NCBI GenBank assembly: GCA_963760435.1 | Contig: CAVXDE010000020.1 | Span: 1 to 64,000 of the forward strand | Source of the DNA: JAFAXD01 sp963760435 | GTDB lineage: Bacteria; Pseudomonadota; Alphaproteobacteria; Rhizobiales; Xanthobacteraceae | Direction of reading: 5' to 3' | DNA: 64,000 bases | Part shown: positions 1 to 9,100 of the stretch, one piece after another | Layout: each line of letters starts with the position of its first letter | Position numbering within the stretch: position 1 is the first letter of the stretch | Notes under the pieces: model-generated | Database searches by the model: none | Told to the model about the DNA's origin: nothing | What the model saw: the letters and a program-made list of their open reading frames with translations, nothing else | Made by a program: the position numbers and the translations under genes

Positions 1-465
1 CTCAGCGTTGACGGCGAGCCCCAATCCCCACTGCGAACGATCGAGCAGCCGGTATCGCGCATCAAACGACGCGCCAGCGAGAGCAAACTGGTGCCGATTG
101 TCCAGGTCGGCGACCCCGGACATGTTGTGATAGGCGGAGAATACGGTCGGCGCGAGACGAAGATTTGCAATCGGCACGAACTCCTCTCAAGGGACGGAAA
201 AAGTGCTGTGTATGGTCCGGGTTGCTTGCCGAGATTACCGGCAACCTCGGCTTCCATCTCCTTGTCGCCGACCTCGCCGACATCGGTCCCGATGAGGAAC
301 CCGAACAGGTGCTCGGTATCAATGCGCCAGCTACCAATTCCCCAGTTGCGATCGGTTGAAGCTCCAGTCTCTCCCGCATGGGCGAGCGACATCGCGAGCG
401 CGGACCACCGCGATATCCAACCCACGGCGAATGAGACCGGCCAGCATCGACCCCCCTCGTGCCAT
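1..465 (-). CDS. Partial envelope/outer-membrane-like protein (frameshifted, cut by window edge)
   Basis: The gene starts at the ATG complementary to 463-465, which overlaps the inferred stop of the TonB-dependent receptor (TAATG). The reading begins MARGGSMLAGLIRRGLDIAV, then must shift near 400 to recover a signal-peptide-like stretch ending ALAMSLAHA followed by GETGASTDRN and HLFGFLIGTDVGEVGDKEME. A second shift near 185 recovers EFVPIANLRLAPTVFSAYHN and FDARYRLLDRSQWGLGLAVN, which runs off position 1. The alternating aromatic/polar pattern and the signal peptide suggest an outer-membrane beta-barrel or surface protein. I do not recognise a named family. Being translationally coupled to the receptor, it probably works with it. 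Coding assignment is fairly sure, function unknown. Confidence 0.55.
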
Positions 466-3114
466 TATAGCACAGCCTCGAAAAGGTCGCCCGGATGCCC
501 GCGTAGGCGGTAAACGGCATCCCCGGCACGAAGGTTCGCGGATCGCTCAGCGCGAGAAAACTCGCTCCCCCGGGCGTATTGCTGGTGAAGCCGGCGGTGT
601 TGACGAAGGTGCCGACCGAGTAATAGCGCTGGTCGAACAGGTTCTGGATCAGCCCGTACAACTGCACGTGCTCGGTCAACTGATAGGACGTGTGCACGTT
701 GACGACCCAGTAGGCCGGCACCTTCGGATTCTGGTTAAATCGTCGTGCAGCAGATATTGGCTGCCGATCACGTTGAGGTCGGAGCCGACCGTCCACGCAT
801 CGGTCACGTTGTGCTCGAAACCCGCTTTAAATCGCTGAGACGGCAAGGCCGGGATGTGATCGCCAGGCCGAACCTCAATGTTGCCGAGCGCGTCCGCCGC
901 CGGATTGTTGCGGTAACTGCGGGTCATGGCCGACTGGTACGTGACGTCGATGAAGGTGTAGTTGGCATAGAGGTGCACGCGGTCGATCGTGTAATCGACC
1001 TTGGCTTCAATTCCCTGCCGGCGGGTCTTGGCCGCGTTCTGGAAATAACCGAAATTCGGCACCAGCGCGCTCGACACGTTGATGATGTCGTTGGTGGTGC
1101 TGGTGCGGAACAGGCCCGACCCAGGCTCGGCGTCCCGTTTTGGCATCGGCGCCAAGATTGCCGCGCACGCCGGTCTCATAGGTGTGCGAAACGACCTGCT
1201 GCAAGGCGGGGTCGGAGATCAGGAAATTGTCGATCATGCAAGGGTGGAGAGGATCGGAGCACCCGAGCTCCAACGGGGTCGGGGCGCGATTCGCCTCCGA
1301 GTAGCCCGCATAGGCGGTCAGCGCTGGGCTGAACTTGTAGGTGGCGCCGACGACCGGATTGAGCCGGTCGTAGTGATTGTTGCTGGTCAGCAGCGGGTTG
1401 GTGCCTGTTAGATCCTGGAGGTTGATCTGGGCGACGTTGAAGCGGCCGCCTCCGGTAACGGACAGCGCCGAGGTCACATCGATCGTGTCGGTGGCGTAAA
1501 TCCCCGTGTAGGTGTTCTTCGCCAGCAGGTTCACTGGGCTGAGGCCGGCGTCCGGCTGGTCGATCATCACGCCGGTTCCCTGCACGAACAGGCCACCATT
1601 GATCGTCCCGAGCTCACTGTTCCCGTTGAAATTCGTGTTGCCGTGGTCGTAGCTCACGCCGACGACCAGGTGGTTGTCGCGCGCGAACACGCGCCCGGTA
1701 CTGGTCGCCTGCACGGTGCCGCCGTAGCTGTGGCTCTGGGTCCAGTTGCGATCGATTTCGCCGAGAAAGGCGTCCGGCGAGCGGGTATTGGGCGTGGCGA
1801 CGCTCCGGTTGATCGCGGTTGCGCCGCCGCCGATGCAGAAGCTGACCCGCGAGGTCTCCATCGGGGTCGCATGGCTGGGCATCCGAGTTGTTGCCGTCCA
1901 CGTGACCTTGCCAGAGGACGCGATAATAGCCGACGCCTTGGAATGACAGGTTATCGGTGGGAACTCCAGGCTCCGGTCGCCTGGCCGAACGCGAGTTGCT
2001 GATGGGTGGTCTGCGGCCAAGTGTAGACGCTCGACCAGCGTTGATTGAGGAGTTGCAGCGGGGTAGCTGCTGTGGCGCCGAGCATGTTGTCGGCGCCGGT
2101 AAACATCAGGTGGAACTCGGACTGCTCGGTTTTGGCGCCAAGGTCAGTATACATGCGGCGCACGTAGGACGAGGAGGAATGGTCACGCCAGCCATGGTCA
2201 TTGGTCGCGTCGGCGGCCGCGTAGATCGACACGTTGCCGTTCTGCGTGCCGGATTGCGCGCTTCCGGTCAGCCGGCCGTACATGCCGCTCAGCGCGTCGA
2301 ACTGGGTGCCGTGGTAGTTGAACCCGTTCTTCATGTCGATCGAGAGGGCTCCCCCGATGGCGTTGAGGCCAAACACCGGGTTGTTGGGCTGCAGCGTGAG
2401 TTTGTTGATCGCGACTTCCGGAAGGAATGCCCAGTTGACGACGTCGCCGTAGGCTTCGTTGATGCGGACGCCGTTCTGATAGACGGCGATGCCCTGCGGC
2501 GTTCCTGGTACGGGCGAGGCGACAAAGCCGCGGTAGTTGAAATCCTGCTGGAACGGATTGCCGGACTGGTTTTCCAGGGACGTAAACGGAAGGCTGCGTG
2601 TCAAAGACTGGAGCAGGTCGGGAGCCTTGGAGTGCTCGAAATCCTGCGGGCCCAGCGGCTGCGGAACGTTGGCCGGTATCTTGTTTCGGTCGATCCCGCT
2701 GCCCGCAACCGGCGAGACATCAACAAGGTCGGAGGTCGCCGCGACCGGCTCGGGCGCGGGCGGAGGCGGGGCGGCAACCGGCTCGGCGATCCGCACCGGT
2801 GCGGCCGCTGGCCTTGGGGCCACTTTCGGCTTGGGCGCTGCGACGGGACGCGGCGCGACCGGTTCCTCGGGTCGCGAGGGCTTTTGCACGACGGCCGGCT
2901 TGGCTGGGGGTTTCGGCACCTCGAGCTTCGGCGCTTCGACTTTCACTTCGGGCAGCTCGTTCTGCGTGGGCGCCGGGAGTTGGGTACCGCCAGCGGGCTC
3001 ATCCTGGCCACGGGCCGTCCCCGGCAGCGTCGCAAGCGCGACCATTGCCAGCAGCGCGACAGCCCTTCGACCGCCGCGGCCCGGCATCGTCCAACGCCTT
3101 CGCCCCGCACGCAT
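465..3114 (-). CDS. TonB-dependent outer-membrane receptor (several frameshifts)
   Basis: A receptor of about 880 residues for energised uptake of a chelate across the outer membrane. The first segment (to about 1965) holds an N-terminal signal (RAVALLAMVALATLPGTARG), then about 100 residues rich in Pro, Lys and Ala, then a plug domain (FQQDFNYRGFVASPVPGTPQ, INEAYGDVVNWAFLP, FGLNAIGGALSIDMKNGFNY). Barrel strands continue in other frames: YYRVLWQGHVDGNNSDAQPC (about 1965-1865), GGRFNVAQINLQDLTGTNPL and LTAYAGYSEANRAPTPLELG (to about 1130), HLYANYTFIDVTYQSA (to about 740), and NLFDQRYYSVGTF near the C terminus, ending GIRATF. Frame changes are near 1965, 1860, 1130, 740 and 475. The substrate is unknown; a receptor near xox/H4MPT genes suggests a lanthanide chelate (LutH-like role), which is inference. 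Start taken at ATG 3114; 3165 is possible. Confidence 0.85.
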
Positions 3115-3237
3115 GACCAACCCGCCCCCGATGCGCGAGTGTTGCTGATCAAGCTGAATTAACAAGGGCAGTTGTTCCCGGCGCCCGGGACATTTGTCCT
3201 GGATAACGCGCGATGTTTCTGGACTGTGGCGCGCTGG

Positions 3238-4263
3238 TCACGCTTGCGAGGCAAGTGCGGCGAGCGCGGCGGCCGGTCCACATTGTGCGGCACGCTCGCG
3301 TACCTGCGGTACCGCATCAATCAGGTCGGCAAACTTGGTGTAGGAGCGGCCCAGCCGGCGGGTCACTTCCTCGACCACGGCTGTCCCAATGCCGGCACCG
3401 ACGACGGGCGCCGTGGGGCCAAGCGCGGTATGCGACAACACCAGCATGGCCCCGTCCACGATGCTGCGGATTTGCGCTTCGGCAAACCATGCGGCAAGCG
3501 CGTGCCACTGCGCCTCGCTCGCGTCGGCGGCGTCGCGCCCGACCATGCGGGCAAGCCGCGCGCAGGAGGCCGCAAAGGACTTCTCGCGGCCATCCGCGGT
3601 CGCCATCTGATCGGCCCCCTCGGGCAGGGTGCCAAGGACCCGGTAGACGTCGGCCATATTGGCGAAGTTCTCGTTGATGAGGGTCGTCCACTGTCCGGCG
3701 AAGGGCGCCCAGCCTGCGGTCGCCATGACAAAACCGCGGACAAGCCCGGCGTAAATCAGCTCGCCGGTGGCAAGGCGTTCGGCATCCGTATAGCCGCGCG
3801 CCACGATGCGGCCCTGTGCGATCGGGATGACGTCCGTCGTCGTCGAGCCGAGATCGATCAGCAGTGCCGCGTCCCGCAGCCGGGCGATGAGGGAAGCGCT
3901 GGCGTGCCAGTTGGCCGAGGCAATGTCCAGGACGTGATCAACCGCCTCGCTCGGAGCAACAAATCCGGCGCGCCCGGCGTAGATCTTGATGTCGCCGTCC
4001 AGCTGCTGCGCCGCGATGGCTGCCAGCTGCGCGACCCCGTCCTGGCGCGACGTGAAGGTGTCGGCCAGTTCCGCCGTCATGGTGACGACGTGATGCGGCG
4101 CCGTTCCGATCGCGGCTTTGGCTTGCGCGAAGGCGTCGGCGAGCTTGGCAAGCCCAAAGCGCAGCGGGGAGGGGACCTGCACGGCCTCGACGACGCGTCC
4201 GTGCCCGGCGCGCGCGGCTTTGAGATGCACGCCCCCGATATCCCAGCCGATGACGACGCTCAT
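3238..4263 (-). CDS. mfnF: MfnF-like hydantoinase/oxoprolinase-fold protein of H4MPT-linked C1 pathway
   Basis: 341 residues of the hydantoinase A/oxoprolinase-like family found in bacterial H4MPT gene sets (family TIGR03123 by recognition). The archaeal relative MfnF joins the furan part and the tyramine part of methanofuran, so here it should act in methylofuran synthesis, the formyl carrier of the Fhc complex. The N-terminal MSVVIGWDIGGVHLKAA resembles an ASKHA-type phosphate-1 loop, and LLIDLGSTTTDVIPI near residue 140 is the phosphate-2 loop. VVGAGIGTAVVEEVTRRLGR lies near the C terminus. It is intact and divergent from the HisA-like gene, separated by about 70 bases that must hold both promoters. 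mfnB and mfnE homologues lie 51 kb away in the window. Family assignment is firm; the exact reaction is taken from archaea. Confidence 0.88.
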   Translation of the reverse strand: MSVVIGWDIGGVHLKAARAGHGRVVEAVQVPSPLRFGLAKLADAFAQAKAAIGTAPHHVVTMTAELADTFTSRQDGVAQLAAIAAQQLDGDIKIYAGRAGFVAPSEAVDHVLDIASANWHASASLIARLRDAALLIDLGSTTTDVIPIAQGRIVARGYTDAERLATGELIYAGLVRGFVMATAGWAPFAGQWTTLINENFANMADVYRVLGTLPEGADQMATADGREKSFAASCARLARMVGRDAADASEAQWHALAAWFAEAQIRSIVDGAMLVLSHTALGPTAPVVGAGIGTAVVEEVTRRLGRSYTKFADLIDAVPQVRERAAQCGPAAALAALASQA

Positions 4264-4333
4264 TCGCCATTACCCCGCCGTGCTATGCCTGCTGGATCAA
4301 ACTAGCCATTTCGCACCGTCCGGCAATCGCGCC

Positions 4334-5032
4334 ATGCAAATCATCCCGGTCCTCGATCTCAAAGGTGACGTGGTGGTGCGTGCGCAGATGGGCGAGCGCG
4401 ATCGCTACCGACCGATCAAGACGCCGCTCGTGCCGGGCAGCGATCCGGTCGACGTCGCGCGCGGGCTCCTGTCCGTTCACCCGTTTCAAACACTCTACAT
4501 CGCCGATCTCGATGCCATCGAGGGGCGTGGGACTAATGAAGCCGCGATCGGGCGGCTGCGGGACGCGCTCCCGCAGGTGTCGCTGTGGGTCGACAACGGT
4601 ATCGCTGATCCGGCTCACGCGTCCGCTTGGCTTGCGCGCACGAACCATCACCTCGTGCTCGGCAGCGAGACCCAACGCGATGCGAAGCTCGTTCGCGCGT
4701 TGTCAGGTCACGACCGCATCGTTCTCTCCCTCGATTTTCGCGCCGAGCAGTTCGCCGGCCCAGCCGAATTGTTGGACGACACCAGCGCCTGGCCGCGCCG
4801 GTTGATCGTGATGACGCTCGCCCGGGTCGGCAGCGGCGCCGGCCCGGACATGGCTCGCCTTGCCGAGATCCGCTGGCGTGCATCGGGGCGTTTGATCTAC
4901 GCGGCCGGCGGCGTCCGCGATGCGGTCGATCTGGCAGCGCTGCAACAATTCGGCGTCGCTGGCGCGCTCGTGGCCACGAGCCTGCATGATGGCCGCCTGA
5001 CCGGCGCCGACATCGCCCGACTGGAAGCTTAG
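4334..5032 (+). CDS. HisA/HisF-like TIM-barrel protein of the H4MPT/methylofuran gene set
   Basis: 232 residues starting MQIIPVLDLKGDVVVRAQMG, the beginning typical of HisA-type TIM barrels, with YIADLDAIEGRG and VDNGIAD as further barrel motifs and LIYAAGGVRDAVDLAALQQF at the second phosphate-binding segment. It differs from true HisA in lacking the usual histidine neighbours; no other his gene is present. Such HisA-like paralogues recur beside H4MPT/methylofuran genes in methylotrophs and in methanogens. A pterin or furan precursor isomerase/aldolase-type role is therefore likely, but the reaction is not known to me. ATG 4334 was chosen because it begins the conserved barrel strand; the longer in-frame extension to 4118 is antisense to mfnF. 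Confidence 0.82.
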   Translation: MQIIPVLDLKGDVVVRAQMGERDRYRPIKTPLVPGSDPVDVARGLLSVHPFQTLYIADLDAIEGRGTNEAAIGRLRDALPQVSLWVDNGIADPAHASAWLARTNHHLVLGSETQRDAKLVRALSGHDRIVLSLDFRAEQFAGPAELLDDTSAWPRRLIVMTLARVGSGAGPDMARLAEIRWRASGRLIYAAGGVRDAVDLAALQQFGVAGALVATSLHDGRLTGADIARLEA

Positions 5033-5059
5033 ATGACATAGATGACGATTTTCTCCGAT

Positions 5060-5490
5060 TGATGACGTATGCGGCCATCCTTCGAGGACGGCATGCGTGA
5101 GCTTGCGCGCAGCTCCTGAGAGCTGAGCGAATAGGCGAGAAGATCTCGTCACGGACTTCATCCGCAGAGATTTTCGTTTCGGATTGAGATTCCGGCGAAT
5201 ATGGCGGAAGTTCGAGAAGCGTGATGTTGCAGGAACGATGAGTCTGCGGAGCGAAGTTGGGCGCGCCGTCAACCAGCAAAATGTCTGCCGGGATAAACCT
5301 GCGCGCTATGCACAGCGAGGAAGGCCTGGAAACTTGACGTATGCGAGGTCGGCATGATCAAACGGCTGCAAGTGCCGTCCCTGGGAGAGACCGCGCCGTA
5401 CAGATAGATGTATTCGCGGATGAGCTGCGCGGCGACTCGGGCGTGTGCCGATCGGCGCCCAGCAGTGGCCGATCTTCGCATTCATCACGG
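5060..5490 (-). pseudogene. IS630-type DDE transposase remnant
   Basis: Two frames together give the C-terminal half of an IS630-family transposase: IREYIYLYGAVSPRDGTCSR and IMPTSHTSSFQAFLAV (about 5290-5440), then in another frame VDGAPNF, ITLLELPPYSPESQ and VRDEIF (about 5080-5280). The Asp of VDGAPN and the PPYSPE block are the recognisable DDE landmarks. The N-terminal half is missing and the frame breaks, so it cannot be active. It lies just past the HisA-like gene in a stretch with no intact genes. Confidence 0.7.
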
Positions 5491-5640
5491 ACGAAGTGCG
5501 CTATCGTCAGTGCGACAGGATGCCAATGGCGCGCTCCCGCGCGGACGGCAGCTCGCCGCGCGTCCTCACGGCACGGGACAGTGGCTACTTTTAAAAGATT
5601 CTGCGCGCGAGGTCGCGCAAGGATGAAACGGACGTGCGCA

Positions 5641-6060
5641 TCAAGCTTGCGCCAGTCGAGTCGTGTGCAGCCAGGTCATAGGACCGCAATCGCATGTCGC
5701 TGGCGGCATGCGCGATCGCTTTCTCGATAAGCCAGAGTGTGAAGACCACGGAAAGTTGAGCGATCTCGCGCGGGTTCGACTGCTTGGCAAACCGTGCGAG
5801 TCAAGGCCTTGTCCGGAAACGTCACGTTCATGTTTGCGTCCGACGTACGGCTTGGGCTTGAGCGCCTGCATGGCGCCGTCGTCATGGCCATGCGCGCGGC
5901 TCAACGTGCTCAACGATACGCCCATCGCCGGCGCGATCGCCGGCTGCGTGATAACGCTTTCGCGCAACAGCTATCCATGAGGATGCGTCGGCGTCTGCGC
6001 CGACCGGTATCTTCCGCGGCAGCGCAGCTGCTCGAAGCGCTCGACGACCTCGGCTAGCTG
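5641..6060 (-). pseudogene. IS481-like transposase fragment
   Basis: The minus strand reads VITQPAIAPAMGVSLSTLSR (about 5880-5965), then MQALKPKPYVGRKHERD, which resembles the helix-turn-helix and linker preceding the catalytic core in IS481 transposases (pattern: G..IA...GVS..TVSR, ALEP..P..RYER). EVVERFEQLR upstream (about 6020-6055) fits the preceding helix. No DDE core follows in frame. The resemblance is by eye and short, so the family call is tentative. Confidence 0.4.
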
Positions 6061-6344
6061 GACCATTTGACGATCGTTGCACGAATCGCCAGAGTGTCGG
6101 ATCACACTTCAAGGCGGAGCAAAAACAAGCTGGGTGAGCTTGGACGCACGTCTCGACTGCCGAGCTCAACCGCCGTTACGGAGCTTGGTATCCAGATGAC
6201 TTAGAAGACGTACGAGCCGCCGAGCGCCGAGGCGTGGATTTCTGCATCGCCGACGAATTCGCACTGCGTCATCTGCGACGTCTGAGCAGAAGCGACGAAG
6301 CGATCCAGTGCTGCGGCGCAGTTCTATTAAGCTTCGAACTTCTG

Positions 6345-6665
6345 CAGGATGAGGGCTGAGTTTGTTGAGATGCCGCAAGCGAGAGCCCTCATCCTGAGGA
6401 GCCTTGGCCTGCAAGGCCAAGGCGTCTCGAAGGATGGCCGCGCGCATTGATGACGTCGTGGAACCCGAGGCGGTCGCCCGCATAGATGACGCTTTTCTCC
6501 ATTGATGACGTTGTGCGGCCATGCTTCGAGACGCGTGACCTGCGGTCACGCTCCTCGAGGGCTGAGTTTGTTGAGACGCAGACGGATCGTTGATGCGCAG
6601 CCACACACCACAGCCCTCATGCTGAGGACCTTGGTCTGCAAGGCCAAGCGTCTCGAAGGATGGCC
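6345..6665. repeat. Two degenerate copies of a dispersed repeat (CCCTCATCCTGAGGAGC...GTCTCGAAGGATGG)
   Basis: Copy 1 (about 6345-6440) and copy 2 (about 6515-6665) share GAGGGCTGAGTTTGTTGAGA, then CCCTCAT(C/G)CTGAGGA, CTGCAAGGCCAAG and GTCTCGAAGGATGGCCG. The same family recurs at 26281-26410. A second shared element, ATAGATGACG followed by TTTTCTCC, occurs at about 5039 and 6482. The whole interval 5033-6690 has no intact gene: it contains only transposase remnants and these repeats. Confidence 0.75.
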
Positions 6666-6697
6666 GCCAGATCCATAACGTTATTCATAGTTTAGAC

Positions 6698-6726
6698 TTG
6701 CGCGACAATAATAAAAAGACTAATAC
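6698..6726 (+). promoter_or_regulatory. Candidate sigma-70-type promoter of the ATPase gene
   Basis: TTGCGC at 6698-6703 and TAATAC at 6721-6726 are separated by 17 bases, in a notably AT-rich stretch (6675-6735) ahead of the ATPase start at 6785. The same -35 hexamer with a 17-base spacer occurs ahead of pqqA. Predicted by eye only. Confidence 0.4.
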
Positions 6727-6784
6727 GTCATTATGAAAGGGCGCGCAATCCTTGTTCTCCAGTTTCTCCAGCCACGAGATTTCC

Positions 6785-8123
6785 ATGTCCTTCAATCGGA
6801 TCCTGCCAAACCCGGTTTGGCTTCCCGCGGTTATCCAACGCACCACGCCCGAGGAGCTCGAACGTCCTGCGATCGCACCCGCACCTGCAAAGCTCGATTG
6901 CCGAATTCGCGAGCGTGGAGGAGGTCCTGGCATTGCTGCCGCGCTTCCAGGTCGCTGCGGCGGCGGCAAAAGCCGCGCCGGTCGCCGAGCTGATCTCGGG
7001 CGGCGAGCTCACCTATCACCCGACCGAATGGGTCTGGCCCGGCCGCATCGCTCGCGGCAAGCTCACCCTCATCGGTGGCGCGCCGGGAAGCGGAAAAACC
7101 ACGCTCGCCATGGAGTTGATCAGCTGCGTGACCACCGGCACGGATTGGCCCTGCGGCGAAGGCGTCGCGCCGAAGGGGTCCGTGCTGCTGATCGCGCCGC
7201 AGAGCGACCCCGATACATTCGTGCCGCGGCTCAAGGCAGCAGGGACGAATCTCGCCCGCATGCACACGATCCGCACCGTCAAGGACGGGACCAGGTCGCG
7301 CCGGTTCAATCTCGACAAGGACATCGCCACGCTCGATCCGTTGATCACGGGGATCAAGGACCTGCGGATGATCGTGATCGATGCGGTTCATGTGCAAAGC
7401 AGTCGTGGCCGCGCCGCGGCGCGCGAGGCTGGTGCGCTGTTTGATACGCTCGCCGAACTGGCGCAGCGCCATAACGTTGCGGTGCTGGCGATCGCGCATC
7501 CGGTCGGCGCTGATTATCTCAGCCGCAAGCCGATCTCCCTCGGCGCGTTGCCGTTGACCGCCGTGTGCGCGGCGTTTCTGGTCGAGGCCGATCCGGCCGA
7601 GGCGAACCGCCGCCTGCTGCTGCAGGTGAAGAATGACCTTACTTGCGACCCGGGCACGCTCGCCTTCTACATCACCGAACGCAAGAATCCGGAGCGGCCA
7701 GGCGAAAGCGCGGCGGGCGTGAAGTTCGCGCCGCACAAGGTTGCGGTGGACGCACGCGAATTCACGGCACGGCAGGCGCGCAGCTTCAACTCCGCGAAGG
7801 CGGAGGCGATCGAATTTCTGCGCGACCTCTTTGCCGGCACGACCCACCACAAAGTCCGCGCGATCGAAGAGGAGGCACGCGCGCTCGGATTGCTCGGCGC
7901 CAACCAGCCCCTCAGTCAATGCCGGGCCCTGCGCGACGCCCGCATGGCCTTGGGATTGATTGCGATGCGCGAGGGCTTCGGCAAGGAGGGCGCCTGGATG
8001 TGGGTGTGGCCTGAGCTGATGGAGGCGCAACAACAAGAAGGTGAGCCGCAGACTGAACCGCCGGGCGAGTCTCAGTCAGGTGAACGCGTCGCATGCCGAG
8101 CGCGCCGCCGACGGCGTCGGTGA
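6785..8123 (+). CDS. RecA/RepA-like AAA-family ATPase (probable N-terminal frameshift)
   Basis: A single-domain P-loop ATPase of the RecA/DnaB/RepA type (AAA_25-like). The region read from 6915 contains LTLIGGAPGSGKTTLAMELI (Walker A), LRMIVIDAVHVQ (Walker B) and LAIAHPVG, a sensor-like strand, followed by a variable C-terminal region rich in Arg and Glu. An N-terminal peptide MSFNRILPNPVWLPAVIQRT from ATG 6785 is in another frame; joining APAPAKLD to AEFASVEEVLALLPRF needs a shift near 6898. Without it the gene would start at GTG 6915 (402 residues). It stands alone, flanked by transposon debris and a two-component system, so function is uncertain: plasmid/phage-derived replication ATPase or DNA repair are possible. 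Confidence 0.75.
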
Positions 8124-8164
8124 CAAGTCCGCCGCTTGCCGCGGCACAGTTGCAGGCTACTGTT

Positions 8165-8221
8165 CCGATTCCGAAGTTCGCCACGGAGGGTGCCGCAAGA
8201 TAGAACGAACTTCGGAATCGG
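8165..8221. repeat. 16-bp perfect inverted repeat with 25-base loop
   Basis: CCGATTCCGAAGTTCG (8165-8180) is mirrored exactly by CGAACTTCGGAATCGG (8206-8221). It lies 42 bases past the ATPase stop. There is no T-run, so it is not a classic terminator; a stabilising hairpin or mobile-element end is possible. The rest of 8124-8464 shows no gene. Confidence 0.7.
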
Positions 8222-8464
8222 GGCGCTAAAGGCTGTTGTCCGGGCAAGACCTCTCGGCGATCCGTAGAATGGGCATCGCGCGTGATCGACGCTTAAGATT
8301 TTCGCGAACCTAGCCGCGCGATGCCCACGCTGTACGAGCGTGCGACAGCGTGGGCACGCGCTTGCGCGATTCGATCACAAGGCACGTGCTGAGATTGCGC
8401 CGTGACAACCCTACGCGGTGGTTGCGATCGCAGAGGTTTGCCGCTGAAGTAACGAGCCGATAGG

Positions 8465-9100
8465 TCACGGCGCGCTCGGTAGCAGTTGCACCGACAGGCG
8501 GATCAGCTCGGGCAGGGTGTGCACATCGAGTTTCTGGCGGAGCTGGTAGCAGACGTTGACCACGGTCTTGTAGCTGATGTTGAGCTCGGCGGCGATGTGG
8601 CCGTAGGGTTTGCCCTGCGCCAACAGGCCGAGTGTCTGCAATTCGCGGGGGGTGAGGTCGGCGAGCGGGTTGCGGGCAGCGCCGGCGTCGACGAGCGCTA
8701 CTTGCGCGGCGAGATCGGAGCTCAGATACGGCGTGCCGGCGGCGACGCTCTCCACCGCACGCACCAGGTCCTCCGAGGAGGTGTCCTTGAGCAGATAGCC
8801 GGTGGCGCCGGACTGCAGGGCGCGGCTGACGATGATCGGGTCGCTGTGCATGCTGAACACCAGGATGCGCGCGCGCGGATTGCTGGCGCGGATGGTGCGG
8901 ATCAGCGACAGGCCGCCCAATCCGCTGCCCTGCATGGCGAGATCGATGATGATGACGTCCGGCTGATGCGCGCGCGCGAGTTGCTGACCGGTCTCGACGT
9001 CGCGCGCTTCGAAGATCGGTGCCATGCCGCGGTCCTGCAGGACGCGCCGGCATCCTTGCAGCACGATCGGGTGGTCGTCGACGATCAGGACCGAGGTCAT
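8465..9100 (-). CDS. NarL/LuxR-type response regulator (MoxX-like)
   Basis: 211 residues: receiver domain with acidic pair at D8-D9, phosphoacceptor D53 in IIIDLAMQG and K105 in GYLLKD, then a LuxR-type helix-turn-helix (LTPRELQTLGLLAQGKPYGH, AAELNISYKTVVNVCYQL). It starts at 9100, overlapping the kinase stop by 4 bases (ATGA), so the pair is co-translated. Its position at the tail of the fae operon and the MoxY-type partner suggest control of methanol/formaldehyde oxidation genes, as for MoxXY/FlhRS-type systems in other alphaproteobacteria. The target genes here are inference. Confidence 0.88.
   Translation of the reverse strand: MTSVLIVDDHPIVLQGCRRVLQDRGMAPIFEARDVETGQQLARAHQPDVIIIDLAMQGSGLGGLSLIRTIRASNPRARILVFSMHSDPIIVSRALQSGATGYLLKDTSSEDLVRAVESVAAGTPYLSSDLAAQVALVDAGAARNPLADLTPRELQTLGLLAQGKPYGHIAAELNISYKTVVNVCYQLRQKLDVHTLPELIRLSVQLLPSAP

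Noticed and set aside
1..3114. True pseudogenisation of the receptor and its neighbour
   Set aside because: Conserved barrel sequence continues at full strength after each break, and similar breaks hit essential pathway genes, so sequence error is the simpler cause. Real decay cannot be excluded.
6831..8036. Minus-strand ORF of 401 residues
   Set aside because: Antisense to the ATPase with Walker motifs; no family features of its own.
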